Positions 18,876-28,385 are shown, counted from the first letter of the stretch. The stretch: 64,000 bases of DNA from Nitratidesulfovibrio termitidis HI1 (GCF_000504305.1 NZ_KI632512.1:2613469-2677468), one strand, 5' to 3'. The notes: a model not told the origin generated them from the sequence alone. Program-made: numbers and translations.

Positions 18876-18912
18876 ACGGCCCGTCGCACCATCCGGTGCG
18901 GCGGGCCGTTTT
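18876..18912 (+). terminator. Intrinsic terminator of ilvD
   Basis: A perfect 15-bp stem (18876-18890 with 18895-18909) with loop ATCC, followed by TTTT. Confidence 0.85.
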
Positions 18913-18955
18913 GCATGGCGGCAGTGTGTGGGCTGCAAAATTCCTGTTCTCGCGC

Positions 18956-18997
18956 TTGACACTCCATCACTATATCAGTATTTGCTGATTTAGTGAT
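18956..18997 (+). promoter_or_regulatory. Promoter and palindromic operator upstream of the metE leader
   Basis: TTGACA at 18956-18961 is a good -35 box. A 12-of-13 inverted repeat (ATCACTATATCAG at 18966-18978 and CTGATTTAGTGAT at 18985-18997) follows, and its 6-bp centre TATTTG falls 17 bases after the -35 box, where the -10 box is expected. A repressor bound here would block the promoter. In Desulfovibrio the ArsR-family regulator SahR is known to control methionine-cycle genes including metE; that this is its site is inference. Confidence 0.6.
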
Positions 18998-19034
18998 GTT
19001 ATCATCCCCGAGCAACGCAGACCGCTGCATGCTC

Positions 19035-19285
19035 GAACGTGGAAGGGAAACGGAAACCGGTGCGAATCCGGTACAGGCGCGCTGCCGTGTTCGGGCATGC
19101 CGCCCGCGTCCACCGCTACCGCCATCCGGCGATCCCCTGCCCGCACGGGCAACGGGGCTGTCGGAGCGGCTCGGCGGGAAGGGCGCGGGCCACGGCTTTG
19201 GACCACGCGATGCCCCTCGCAAGGGCGTTCGCGTGGGTACGAAGCCTTTCACCCACCGCCCGTCAGTCGGAAGACGTCCCCTCCG
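19035..19285 (+). promoter_or_regulatory. Cobalamin riboswitch in the metE leader
   Basis: The core AGGGAAACGGAAACCGGTGC followed by GAATCCGGTACAGGCGCGC matches the conserved central part of cobalamin riboswitches. The 3' B12-box-like segment GTCAGTCGGAAGACG follows at 19262-19276. It should bind adenosylcobalamin and shut off metE, which makes the B12-independent methionine synthase, when B12 is available. The exact ends are approximate. Confidence 0.85.
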
Positions 19286-19396
19286 CACCGCCCAAGGCCG
19301 CGCGAACCGGACCCCGGCATGCGCCCGCCCGCTGCATTGCGGCGCGGCGCGCTCGCGAATCGCACTCACCTGTCTTCACGCATTCCGGAGGTGGCA

Positions 19397-21727
19397 ATGC
19401 GTACCCACACCCTTGGTTTTCCGCGCATCGGCGGCAACCGTGAACTGAAAAAGGCCGTCGAGGACTACTGGAAAGGCGCCGTCACGCGGCAGCAACTGGA
19501 GGACGCCGCGCGCGCCATCCGCCTGCGCAACTGGACCCTCCAGCGCAAGGCGGGCATCGACGTGGTGCCCGTGGGCGACTTCGCCCTGTACGACCACATC
19601 CTGGACGCTGCCCTGCTGCTTGGCGTGGTGCCCCCGCGCTTCCGCAACGGCGACGCCCCCCGCGACATCGACCTGATGTTCCGCATGGCGCGCGGCCAGG
19701 GCGGCGACCACCCCGTGGCCCCGCTGGAAATGACCAAGTGGTTCGACACCAACTACCATTACCTGGTCCCGGAACTGGACGCGGCTACCACCTTCGCGCC
19801 AGAGGCCGCCCCCCTGCTGGCCCAGATCGACGAGGCGCTGGCGGCTGGCTTCACCCCCAAGGCGGTGCTGCCCGGCCCCATGACCTTTCTGTGGTTGTCC
19901 AAACGCGTGGACGGCGGCACCCGCTGGTCGCTGCTGCCCGCCCTGCTCGACGCCTACGGCGCGCTGCTGCGCGATGTGGCCGCCCGCTGCCCGTTGATCC
20001 AGCTGGATGAACCCATCCTGTCGCTGGATCTGGCCGACGACATCCGCTCGCGCTTCGTGCCCGCCTATGCCCGACTGCGCGTGGCCGTGCCGGACGCCAC
20101 CCTGCTGCTGGCCAGTTACTTCGCTCCGGTGGGCGACAACCTGGCAACGGCACTGTCCCTCCCTGTGGACGTGCTGCACCTGGACCTGGTGCGCGGGCCG
20201 GAAGATCTGGCCCCGGCACTGGACATCCTGACCCGCGCGCCCCAGAAACAGACGGGCGACCCGGCGTTGCCGCAATCCGGCATTGCGCTTTCCCTGGGGG
20301 TCATCAATGGCCGCAATGTCTGGCGCGTGGACGCGGACAAGGCCGCCGCGCCGGTGCGTGACGCCGTGGCCGCCCTTGGTCCGGACCGGGTGTGGGTGGC
20401 CCCGTCCTGTTCGCTGCTGCACAGCCCCGTGGACCTTGATGCCGAAACCGGGCTGGACCCGGAAGTGGCGCAGTGGCTGGCCTTTGCCAGACAGAAGTGC
20501 GCCGAGGTGCGTCTGGTGGCCGACATGTGCGACCTGAATGGCCGCGCCGACGCGCCGGAAACCGCCGCCGCCCTTGCCCGCAACCGGGCCGCGCTGGCCG
20601 CGCGCGCCGCAAGCCCGGTCATCCACGACCCCGCCGTTGCGGTCCGCGTTGGCACCGTCACCCCGGAAATGGGCTGGCGCGCCACGCCCTACACCGCCCG
20701 CATCACCTCCCAGCGCGCCGCGTTGCGCCTGCCCGTGCTGCCCACCACCACCATCGGCTCGTTCCCCCAGACCGCCGACATCCGCGCCCAGCGCCGCAAG
20801 CTGCGCACCGGCCAGATCACCGAGGCCCAGTATGACGCCGCCATGCGCGAGGCCATCGCCACCGCCATCCGCGAGCAGGAGGCCCTTGGGCTGGACGTGC
20901 TGGTGCACGGCGAGCCGGAGCGCAATGACATGGTCGAATACTTCGGCGAGCAGTTGCGCGGGTTCTGCATCACCGCCAACGGCTGGGTGCAGAGTTACGG
21001 CACCCGCTGCGTCAAACCGCCCCTGCTCTACGGCGACGTCTCGCGTCCCGGCCCCATGACCGTACGCTGGATCACCCATGCCCAGTCGCTTACCGACAAG
21101 CCGGTCAAGGGCATGCTCACCGGCCCGGTCACCATCGCCTGCTGGAGTTTTGTCCGTGATGACGTGCCCCGGCCCGTTGTCTTCCGCCAACTCGCTCTCG
21201 CCATCCGCGACGAGGTGGCCGACCTCGAGTCCGCCGGCATCGGCGTCATCCAGATCGACGAACCCGCCCTGCGCGAGGGGCTGCCCCTGCGCCGCGCCGC
21301 CCACGCCGCCTACCTGGACGCCGCCGTGGGCGCGTTCCGCCTGGCCTCGTCCGGCGTGCAGGACGCCACCCAGATCCATACCCACATGTGCTACTGCGAC
21401 TTCCACGACATCATCGACCACGTGGCCGCCCTGGACGCCGACGTCATCAGCCTGGAAGCCAGCCGCAGCCGCATGGAACTGCTGGATATCTTTGCCACCC
21501 ACGCCTACCTCAACGAGGTCGGCCCCGGCGTGTACGACATCCACAGCCCGCGCGTGCCCTCCATCGACGAAATGGAAACCCTGCTCCGCGCCGCCACCCG
21601 CGTCCTGCCCCTGGACCGCCTGTGGGCCAACCCCGACTGCGGCCTGAAAACTCGCGACTGGCCCGAAACCCGCGCCAGCCTCGCCCACCTCGTGGCCGCC
21701 GCCGCACGGGTGCGTGACGGGGTGTAG
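19397..21727 (+). CDS. metE: Cobalamin-independent methionine synthase
   Basis: A 776-residue enzyme that transfers a methyl group from 5-methyltetrahydropteroyl-triglutamate to homocysteine. The N-terminal domain begins RTHTLGFPRIGGNRELKKA, and the C-terminal barrel has LPTTTIGSFPQT, GEPERNDMVEYF, and the zinc ligands of QIHTHMCYCDF and NPDCGLKTR. The start has a strong GGAGG site (CGGAGGTGGCAATG). It is preceded by a cobalamin riboswitch and by a palindrome over the promoter, so it probably answers both to B12 supply and to the methionine cycle. It is followed by the mirrored terminator repeat. Confidence 0.95.
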   Translation: MRTHTLGFPRIGGNRELKKAVEDYWKGAVTRQQLEDAARAIRLRNWTLQRKAGIDVVPVGDFALYDHILDAALLLGVVPPRFRNGDAPRDIDLMFRMARGQGGDHPVAPLEMTKWFDTNYHYLVPELDAATTFAPEAAPLLAQIDEALAAGFTPKAVLPGPMTFLWLSKRVDGGTRWSLLPALLDAYGALLRDVAARCPLIQLDEPILSLDLADDIRSRFVPAYARLRVAVPDATLLLASYFAPVGDNLATALSLPVDVLHLDLVRGPEDLAPALDILTRAPQKQTGDPALPQSGIALSLGVINGRNVWRVDADKAAAPVRDAVAALGPDRVWVAPSCSLLHSPVDLDAETGLDPEVAQWLAFARQKCAEVRLVADMCDLNGRADAPETAAALARNRAALAARAASPVIHDPAVAVRVGTVTPEMGWRATPYTARITSQRAALRLPVLPTTTIGSFPQTADIRAQRRKLRTGQITEAQYDAAMREAIATAIREQEALGLDVLVHGEPERNDMVEYFGEQLRGFCITANGWVQSYGTRCVKPPLLYGDVSRPGPMTVRWITHAQSLTDKPVKGMLTGPVTIACWSFVRDDVPRPVVFRQLALAIRDEVADLESAGIGVIQIDEPALREGLPLRRAAHAAYLDAAVGAFRLASSGVQDATQIHTHMCYCDFHDIIDHVAALDADVISLEASRSRMELLDIFATHAYLNEVGPGVYDIHSPRVPSIDEMETLLRAATRVLPLDRLWANPDCGLKTRDWPETRASLAHLVAAAARVRDGV

Positions 21728-21750
21728 CGAATAGAATAATTCAAGACCAA

Positions 21751-21950
21751 CCGGGGGAAGGAACCTTTTGAAAAAGGTTCCTTCCCCCGGACCCCCTACC
21801 TCCCAAACTTTTTAATTGGGGCGGGATACGCATTGCGGATAAGTCTTGCGAAATCCCATGGAGTCCCCAATTGAAACGTTTTGTGGGAAGGGGTGGGGGT
21901 CCGGGGGCGGGGAAACCCACTTTTGGAAAAGTGGGTTTCCCCGCCCCCGG
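21751..21950. repeat. Mirrored pair of dispersed-repeat terminators between metE and a methyltransferase gene
   Basis: Left unit: 19-bp stem 21751-21769 with 21772-21790, then CCCAAACTTTTTAATTGGGG. Right unit, in mirror orientation: CCCCAATTGAAACGTTTTG (21865), then a perfect 24-bp stem 21901-21924 with 21927-21950. About 45 bases separate them. No gene lies in the 327-base gap. Confidence 0.85.
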
Positions 21951-22054
21951 TTCTTTCTTCCTCTCCTCCTTCCTGTAGCTCCACACCCTTTTCGCGCGGG
22001 GGGTCTTGGCGTATGCTGCGCCCAAACCGGATGCCGGAGACAATGGGGAGGCGC

Positions 22055-22861
22055 ATGAATCAGCGGTGGGACGCGGACACGGTGCGGGGCTACATGCAGT
22101 GGCTGGAGACGCCCAAGGGGGCGTTTGCGGTACGGCACGAGCAGCGGCTGCTGCACCACATGGTGTCTGGCTGGCCCCGGCGCGGGCACACCCTGCTGGA
22201 GGTGGGCTGCGGCCCGGGGGTGTTTCTGGAATCGTTCTGGGAGGCGGGGTTCGACGTCACGGGGCTGGACAGCAGCGAGGCCATGCTGGAGGCCGCGCGC
22301 GAGCGCATGAACTGCCGGGCGGACTTTCACCTGGGCGTGGCGGACCACCTGCCATTCGACGACGATGCGTTCGATTATGTGGCCCTGCTGACCAGCCTGG
22401 AGTTCATGCCCGACCCTGCGGCGGCGCTGGCCGAAGCGTTCCGGGTGGCCTCGCGCGGGGTGCTGGTGGGCTTTCTGAACCGGGTATCGCCCTACTACCC
22501 CACCCATGGCCTGCCGGTGCCGGGGCTGCGCGGCTCCTTGCTGCGGCAGGCGCACTGGTTCAGCATCCCTTCCATGTATGCGCTGGTGCGCGGCACGGGG
22601 GTGTCCTCCTCCATCACCATGCGCTCGGTGCTGCACGGACCGGCCTGCACCTGGCGCGAATCGCGCCTGTTCGAGATGCTGAACGGCTGGATCAGCCTTT
22701 GGCCGTTCGGCGCGTACGTGGCCATGCGCATGGACTTTGGCCCCCGCATGCCGGTCACCCCGCTGGTGCTGCGCACGGGCAAGGCCGCCGTGTCACGCAT
22801 GGCGCCCGGTCGCCAGACAGCAACGGACGGGTTTTCCTGCCGCGACAAGCACGGGGAATAG
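22055..22861 (+). CDS. Class I SAM-dependent methyltransferase
   Basis: A 268-residue protein with the Rossmann SAM-binding motif LEVGCGPGVFLESF (about 48-60), the acidic motif II DVTGLDSSEAML, and motif LPFDDDAFDYVALLTSLEFM typical of the UbiE/Methyltransf_11 group. The substrate cannot be told from sequence. The ATG at 22055 has GGGGAGG upstream; an in-frame ATG at 22031 is less well placed. The gene stands alone between a terminator repeat and hisS. The C-terminal 100 residues have a basic, hydrophobic character that may contact a membrane or lipid substrate, which is inference. Confidence 0.78.
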   Translation: MNQRWDADTVRGYMQWLETPKGAFAVRHEQRLLHHMVSGWPRRGHTLLEVGCGPGVFLESFWEAGFDVTGLDSSEAMLEAARERMNCRADFHLGVADHLPFDDDAFDYVALLTSLEFMPDPAAALAEAFRVASRGVLVGFLNRVSPYYPTHGLPVPGLRGSLLRQAHWFSIPSMYALVRGTGVSSSITMRSVLHGPACTWRESRLFEMLNGWISLWPFGAYVAMRMDFGPRMPVTPLVLRTGKAAVSRMAPGRQTATDGFSCRDKHGE

Positions 22862-23122
22862 CCGGGCGCGGTTACGGCCCCGCGCAGACTCATCCCTGGC
22901 TCTCCCGCCAGGATTTTCCCGTGTCATATCGCGTGGCCGGTACCGCCGCGCGGCACACTATCCGCGCCCGCCAGCGGCATCCTACCCCAGCCCCGCGCAT
23001 GATATTCTACGATTTTGACAATACCCGCCCATTGGACTATCCATGGCTGTTTCCGCACCGGCGGGGTGCGGCGTGCCGTGCGCATGCCCCCTGCCGCGCA
23101 AGCCTGCATCCGGAAGCGAGCC

Positions 23123-24418
23123 ATGAGCACCAACAATTCCGACAAGACCGCCGCCGACAAGACCACGCAAAAGGTTACGGGCGACAAGGTGGGCACCATC
23201 AAGGGGTTCGCCGACATGTTCAGCCCCGACAGCGACGTGTTCACCTTCATGGAGAACACCGCGCGCGAGGTGTTTGGCCGTTACGGCTACACCGAGCTGC
23301 GCACCCCGCTGCTGGAGCGCACCGAACTGTTCTGCCGCTCCATCGGCACCGAGACCGACGTGGTGCAGAAGGAAATGTACACCTTCCCCGACCGCAAGGG
23401 CCGTTCGCTGACCCTGCGCCCGGAAGCCACGGCGGGCGTCATGCGCGCCTTCATCGATGCGGGCCGCCACGCGCAGGAGCCGGTCTCCAAGCTGTTCACC
23501 ACCGGCCCCATGTTCCGCTACGAGCGCCCGCAAAAGGGCCGCATGCGCCAGTTCCACCAGATCAACTGCGAATGCCTTGGCCCGCAGGAGCCGCAGGCCG
23601 ACGCCGAGCTGGTGCTGATGCTCATGACCTTTCTGCGCGCGCTCGGGCTGACCGACCTTTCGTTGCAGGTGAACTCGCTGGGTTGCCGCGAATGCCGCCC
23701 GGTGTACCGGGCCGCGCTGCGCGACTTTCTGGAGTCCATCGACCGCGAAGCCCTGTGCGAGGACTGCCGCCGCCGCATCGACACCAACCCGCTGCGGGTG
23801 CTGGACTGCAAGGTGCCCACCTGCCGCGAGCTGACCGCCGACGCTCCGCGCATCATCGACCACAACTGCCCGGAATGCCGCACCCACTTCGACACGGTGC
23901 TGCGCGTGTTCGACGCCGCGCAACTGGACTACGTGCTCACCCCGCGCCTGGTGCGCGGGCTGGACTATTACAACCGCACCACCTTCGAGGTGGTTTCCGG
24001 CTCCATCGGCGCGCAATCGTCGGTGGCGGGCGGCGGGCGGTATGACGGCCTGGTGGCCCAACTGGGCGGCCCGGACGTGCCCGGCGTGGGCTTTGCCTGC
24101 GGCATGGAACGCCTGGCCCTGATGCTGCCCGCGCTGGAGAAGAAGCGGCCCGATTTCTACATTGCCGTACTGGACCCGGCTGCCGCGGACGCGGCCATGC
24201 TGCTGGCGCAGGAACTGCGCGCAGCGGGCAAGGCGGGCGAGGTGTCCTTTGCCGCACGCGGCATCAAGGGCCAGATGCGCCAGGCCGGTCGCACCGGTGC
24301 GCGCAAGGCCCTGCTGCTGGGCGGCGACGAGATGACCAACGGCACCGTGGTCATCAAGGACATGGACAGCGGCGAGCAGTGCAGCGTGCCGCAGGGTGAT
24401 GCCGTGAACCACGTCTAG
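23123..24418 (+). CDS. hisS: Histidyl-tRNA synthetase
   Basis: A 431-residue class II synthetase. Motif 1 lies around YGYTELRTPLLERTELF, motif 2 around GPMFRYERPQKGRMRQFHQ, the histidine motifs are LVRGLDYYNRTTFEV and the SVAGGGRYDGL block, and motif 3 is GVGFACGMERLAL. The C-terminal anticodon-binding domain (from about 335) is complete. It charges tRNA(His). The start ATG 23123 leaves a 25-residue charged N-terminal extension before IKGFADMF, a bit longer than usual. aspS follows on the same strand but a hairpin repeat lies between. Confidence 0.95.
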   Translation: MSTNNSDKTAADKTTQKVTGDKVGTIKGFADMFSPDSDVFTFMENTAREVFGRYGYTELRTPLLERTELFCRSIGTETDVVQKEMYTFPDRKGRSLTLRPEATAGVMRAFIDAGRHAQEPVSKLFTTGPMFRYERPQKGRMRQFHQINCECLGPQEPQADAELVLMLMTFLRALGLTDLSLQVNSLGCRECRPVYRAALRDFLESIDREALCEDCRRRIDTNPLRVLDCKVPTCRELTADAPRIIDHNCPECRTHFDTVLRVFDAAQLDYVLTPRLVRGLDYYNRTTFEVVSGSIGAQSSVAGGGRYDGLVAQLGGPDVPGVGFACGMERLALMLPALEKKRPDFYIAVLDPAAADAAMLLAQELRAAGKAGEVSFAARGIKGQMRQAGRTGARKALLLGGDEMTNGTVVIKDMDSGEQCSVPQGDAVNHV

Positions 24419-24474
24419 CGAGGGTGCCGACCGCATTTGTCGCTACCCTTTTGAAAAGTTTGGGGGGGAGGGGT

Positions 24475-24568
24475 CCGGTGAGGGAGACCCTTTCCGCGTT
24501 GCGGTCGCCATCCGTAAGGTTCGCGCAAGCGCTCACCTAACGGCTGCCGCAAAGGGTCCCCTCACCGG
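24475..24568. repeat. Dispersed-repeat terminator after hisS with nested mini-element
   Basis: The flank AAAAGTTTGGGGGGGAGGGG (24454) and a stem 24475-24493 with 24551-24568 (one bulge) match the right-hand units at 17031 and 21901. The loop is filled by a 57-bp mini-element. Confidence 0.8.
24494..24550. repeat. Nested ~57-bp mini-element in a hairpin loop
   Basis: Same length and nearly the same sequence as 17055-17111 (TCGCCATCCGTAAGGTTCGC and CTCACCTAACGGCTGCCG). It sits again exactly at the hairpin apex. Confidence 0.8.
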
Positions 24569-24637
24569 TACTCTTCCTACCCCGTTTCCGTCCCTTTCCG
24601 ACTTGTCATCCTCGGGAAACATCCAAAGGAACCGTTC

Positions 24638-26497
24638 ATGAGCGATCAGAAACTTGACGTCCAACAGGAACACCAGCAGTACATCGAACCCCTGGGCGAC
24701 TGGGTGCGCAGCCACGATTGCTGCACGCTGACCGCCGCCGACACCGGGGCCGAAGTCTGCCTGATGGGCTGGGTGCAGTACCGCCGCGACCACGGCGGCC
24801 TCATTTTCGTGGACCTGCGCGACCGCCAGGGCCTTACCCAGATCGTGTTCAGCCCCGACGTCAATCCCGCCGCGCATGAGCGCGCGCACGTCATCCGCTC
24901 TGAATACGTGCTGGCCATTCGCGGCACCGTGCGTCCCCGGCCCGAGGGCATGACCAACCCCGGCATGAAGACCGGCGAGATCGAGGTGTACGTTTCCGAA
25001 TGGAAGCTGCTGAACACCTCCAAGACGCCCGCCTTCGTCATCGAGGACCGCACCGAGGCCAGCGAAAACCTGCGCCTGCAGTACCGCTACCTCGACCTGC
25101 GCCGCCCGCGCATGGCCAACAACTTCATCGTGCGCCACAAGGCCGCGCAGGCCACCCGCCGCTACCTGGACGAGCTGGGCTTTCTGGAAATCGAAACGCC
25201 CTACCTCACCAAGTCCACGCCGGAAGGCGCACGCGACTTCCTGGTGCCCAGCCGCCTGAACCAGGGTCAGTTCTACGCCCTGCCGCAGTCGCCCCAGTTG
25301 TTCAAACAGCTGCTGATGATGTCCGGCATGGAGCGCTACTACCAGATCGTGCGCTGCTTCCGCGACGAGGATATGCGCGCCGACCGCCAGCTGGAGTTCA
25401 CCCAGATCGATATCGAGATGAGCTTCGTGGACGAGGAACAGGTGATGGCCATGGCCGAAGGCCTGATGGCCCGCGTGTTCCGCGACGCGCTGGACCGCGA
25501 GGTCGCCACCCCCTTCCCGCGCATGAGCTATGACGACGCCATGGCCCGCTACGGCGTGGACAAGCCGGACACCCGCTTCGGGCTGGAGTTGCAGGACGTG
25601 ACGCACATTGTGCGCGGTTCCAACTTCAAGCTGTTCGCCACGGCGGAACTGGTCAAGGCCATGCGCGTGCCCGGCGGCGAAACCATGACCCGCAAGGAAA
25701 TCGACGAATTCACCGAGTTCGTGAAGATCTACGGCGCGCAGGGTCTGGCCTGGATCAAGATCCGCCCCGAGGAATGGCAGTCGCCCATCGCCAAGTTCCT
25801 GTCCGACCAGGAACGCGCCGGGCTGAAGGAAGCCCTTGGCCTTGAAACCGGCGACATCGTGTTCTTCCAGGCGGGCGCGCCGGGCATGGTCAACGCCGCG
25901 CTGGGCAACCTGCGCGTGCGCCTTGGCGAGCATCTGGGCCTCATCGACGAGAACGCCTTCAACTTCCTGTGGGTTACCGACTTCCCGCTGTTCGAATATG
26001 ACGAGGAAGAAAAGCGCTACGTGGCCTGCCACCATCCGTTCACCTCGCCCAAGGACGGCCACATGGACGTCATGGTCGAGAACCCGGCGGCGGCCCGCGC
26101 CCGCGCCTACGACATGGTGCTGAACGGCTACGAACTTGGCGGCGGCTCCATCCGCAACCACACTGCGGAAAAGCAGCGCCGCATGTTCGCGGCTCTCGGC
26201 TTCTCGCCGGAAGACGCGGAAGCGCAGTTCGGCTTCCTGAACCAGGCGCTGGAAATGGGCGCACCGCCGCACGGCGGCATCGCCTTCGGCATGGACCGTC
26301 TGGCCATGCTGCTGACCGGCTCTTCGTCCATCCGCGACGTCATCGCCTTCCCCAAGACGCAGAAGGCCACTTGCCTGCTTACCCAGGCCCCGGACACCGT
26401 GTCCGCCCGCCAGCTGCGCGACCTGGGCCTGCGCCTGCGCGAGACGGGCAAGGAAGCCGCCAAGGACGCGACCCCCACGGACGCCGCGCAAGGCTAG
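24638..26497 (+). CDS. aspS: Aspartyl-tRNA synthetase
   Basis: A 619-residue bacterial-type AspRS. The N-terminal OB-fold anticodon domain (CLMGWVQYRRDHGGLIFVDLRD) is followed by class II motif 1, the QSPQLFKQLLM loop, motif 2 (RCFRDEDMRADRQLEFTQID), the GAD insertion (about 280-420) and motif 3 (GGIAFGMDRLAMLLTG). It attaches Asp to tRNA(Asp); whether it also charges tRNA(Asn) cannot be decided here. The ATG at 24638 has AAAGGA upstream. A short extension after TGKEAAKD ends the protein. It has its own terminator. Confidence 0.96.
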   Translation: MSDQKLDVQQEHQQYIEPLGDWVRSHDCCTLTAADTGAEVCLMGWVQYRRDHGGLIFVDLRDRQGLTQIVFSPDVNPAAHERAHVIRSEYVLAIRGTVRPRPEGMTNPGMKTGEIEVYVSEWKLLNTSKTPAFVIEDRTEASENLRLQYRYLDLRRPRMANNFIVRHKAAQATRRYLDELGFLEIETPYLTKSTPEGARDFLVPSRLNQGQFYALPQSPQLFKQLLMMSGMERYYQIVRCFRDEDMRADRQLEFTQIDIEMSFVDEEQVMAMAEGLMARVFRDALDREVATPFPRMSYDDAMARYGVDKPDTRFGLELQDVTHIVRGSNFKLFATAELVKAMRVPGGETMTRKEIDEFTEFVKIYGAQGLAWIKIRPEEWQSPIAKFLSDQERAGLKEALGLETGDIVFFQAGAPGMVNAALGNLRVRLGEHLGLIDENAFNFLWVTDFPLFEYDEEEKRYVACHHPFTSPKDGHMDVMVENPAAARARAYDMVLNGYELGGGSIRNHTAEKQRRMFAALGFSPEDAEAQFGFLNQALEMGAPPHGGIAFGMDRLAMLLTGSSSIRDVIAFPKTQKATCLLTQAPDTVSARQLRDLGLRLRETGKEAAKDATPTDAAQG

Positions 26498-26518
26498 CCC
26501 GCCATATCGGATTGATCA

Positions 26519-26550
26519 CGGGGGAGGAAGGGAACACTCTTCCTCCCCCG
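26519..26550 (+). terminator. Intrinsic terminator of aspS
   Basis: A perfect 12-bp stem (26519-26530 with 26539-26550) with an 8-nt loop, followed by CTGTTT. Confidence 0.7.
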
Positions 26551-26725
26551 CTGTTTCCCCGCTGGCTTCGTAGCCCCTGCCGCCCGTATCACCCACCAGC
26601 GCCCATTGCCTCGCTTAGCCCGGCATCGCCCGGTGGACGGGGCACGCGCCTTTGCCCTTTCCTTGCCCGCACGGCGTGCTTACCGTAGGGTGACCGCATC
26701 AAACGCCCCCATCACAGGACCGCCC

Positions 26726-27280
26726 ATGATCCGAGAAGTGCTGCAATATCCCGATCCGCGCCTTGCCGTCGAATGCGAGGACCTCACCGAGATCACCGAC
26801 GAAATCCGCCAACTCGCCGCCGACATGGCCGAAACCATGTACCGGCAGGACGGCATTGGTCTTGCCGCGCCCCAGGTGGGCGAGCACTGCCGCCTGATCG
26901 TGGTGGACGTGTCCGGCCCGGAAAAACGCGAGGCGCTGATGACCTTCGTGAATCCCCGGCTGGAGCTGACCGGCGACAAGGTCGACTCGGAAGAAGGCTG
27001 CCTGTCCGTGCCCGGCGGCTACCGCGCCACGGTCACCCGCAGCGACACCGTGCGCCTTACCGCGCGCGACCTGGACGGCAACGAGGTGTGCATGGACGCA
27101 GACGGCCTGCTGGCCGTGTGCCTGCAACACGAGGTGGACCACCTGAAGGGCACCCTGTTCATCGACCACATCAGCAGGCTGAAGCGCACCCTGTACGATT
27201 CGCGCGTCAAGAAGATGCAGAAGAACGCGCCCCGGCCCATGCCCACGGCGGCGGCCAGGTCGCGCACGGGAGCGCGCTAG
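26726..27280 (+). CDS. def: Peptide deformylase
   Basis: A 184-residue metalloenzyme that removes the formyl group from new proteins. All three family motifs are present: GIGLAAPQVG (about 45-54), EGCLSVPG with the metal Cys, and QHEVDHLKG with the metal His pair and catalytic Glu. It is the first gene of a def-fmt-DUF116-rsmB operon; fmt starts one base after its stop. The C-terminus has an extra basic tail (about 15 residues). The ATG at 26726 puts the family start MIREVLQYPDPRL in place. Confidence 0.95.
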   Translation: MIREVLQYPDPRLAVECEDLTEITDEIRQLAADMAETMYRQDGIGLAAPQVGEHCRLIVVDVSGPEKREALMTFVNPRLELTGDKVDSEEGCLSVPGGYRATVTRSDTVRLTARDLDGNEVCMDADGLLAVCLQHEVDHLKGTLFIDHISRLKRTLYDSRVKKMQKNAPRPMPTAAARSRTGAR

Positions 27281-27281
27281 C

Positions 27282-28385
27282 ATGGCCGGGCAGGACGCAG
27301 TGCAGGACATCATGCAGGGCGGCAACGCCACCACCGAAGGCGAACACGTGGCGACGGCCCCTGCCGCCCCGCGTGAGCCCCTGCGCATCGTGTTCATGGG
27401 CACGCCGGGCTTTGCCGCCGTGACCCTGCGCCACCTGCTGGAATGGGACGGTTGCGAGGTGATCGCCGCGTACACCCAGCCGGACCGCCCCTGCGGGCGC
27501 GGCCAGCAGTGCCGCCCGCCCGAGGTCAAGATGCTGGCCATCGAGCACGGCGTGCCGGTGTACCAGCCCCTGAATTTCAAGACCGAGGAAGCCGTTGCGG
27601 AATTGCGTTCCCTGCGACCCGACGTGCTGGTGGTGGCTGCCTACGGGCTTATCCTGCCGCAATCTGTGCTGGACATCCCGCGCCTTGGCCCCATCAACGT
27701 GCATGCCTCGCTGCTGCCGCGCCTGCGCGGGGCCGCGCCCATCCAGCGCGCCGTGATGGCCGGGGACGCCGTGACCGGCGTGACCATCATGCGCATGGAG
27801 GCCAGCCTTGATACCGGTCCCATGCTGCTGCAAAAGGCCATGGGCATCGACATCAACGACACTGCGGGCGACCTGCACGACCAGCTGGCCGACCTTGGCG
27901 GCAGGCTGCTGACCGTGGCCCTGGGCAAGCTGGCCGACGGCACCGCCATTGCCATTCCGCAGGACCATGACCGGGCCACCTACGCCGCCAAGCTGACCAA
28001 GGCAGACGGCCTCATTGACTGGAACCACCCCGCCGCGCAGGTGCACGCGCACATTCGCGGGGTAACCCCGTGGCCCGGCGCGTACTGCACCATCCAGCGA
28101 CAGAGCCAGGGGCTCCAGAGCGGTACGGTCCAGAAGGAACTGCGCGTGGCCCTTGGCCCCGGCCGCATCGGCCCGTTGCTTTCGGATGCCCCGGAATACG
28201 AGGGGGCTGCCGCAGGCACGATAGTCGGGCTGGTGGACGAGCAACTGGCCATCGCCTGCGCCGACCGGCTGTACCTTGTGGATTCCATCCGCCCGGCAGA
28301 CCGTAAGCCCATGGATGCCCGCGCCTTTCTGTGCGGCTACCTGAACGCCTGCGAGTGCGACGGCGGCCTTGCCGTGTGCGTGTAG
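27282..28385 (+). CDS. fmt: Methionyl-tRNA formyltransferase
   Basis: A 367-residue enzyme that formylates Met-tRNA(fMet), the partner reaction of def, with which it is coupled. Seen: LRIVFMGTPGFAAVTL, the VAAYGLILPQSVLDIP region, and the formyl-transfer signature HASLLPRLRGAAPIQRA (about 141). The C-terminal tRNA-binding domain begins near TYAAKLTKADGLIDW. The start at 27282 leaves a 34-residue N-terminal extension before the core, with no better ATG nearer to it, so a non-ATG start closer in is possible. A tandem repeat lies between its stop and the next gene. Confidence 0.93.
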   Translation: MAGQDAVQDIMQGGNATTEGEHVATAPAAPREPLRIVFMGTPGFAAVTLRHLLEWDGCEVIAAYTQPDRPCGRGQQCRPPEVKMLAIEHGVPVYQPLNFKTEEAVAELRSLRPDVLVVAAYGLILPQSVLDIPRLGPINVHASLLPRLRGAAPIQRAVMAGDAVTGVTIMRMEASLDTGPMLLQKAMGIDINDTAGDLHDQLADLGGRLLTVALGKLADGTAIAIPQDHDRATYAAKLTKADGLIDWNHPAAQVHAHIRGVTPWPGAYCTIQRQSQGLQSGTVQKELRVALGPGRIGPLLSDAPEYEGAAAGTIVGLVDEQLAIACADRLYLVDSIRPADRKPMDARAFLCGYLNACECDGGLAVCV

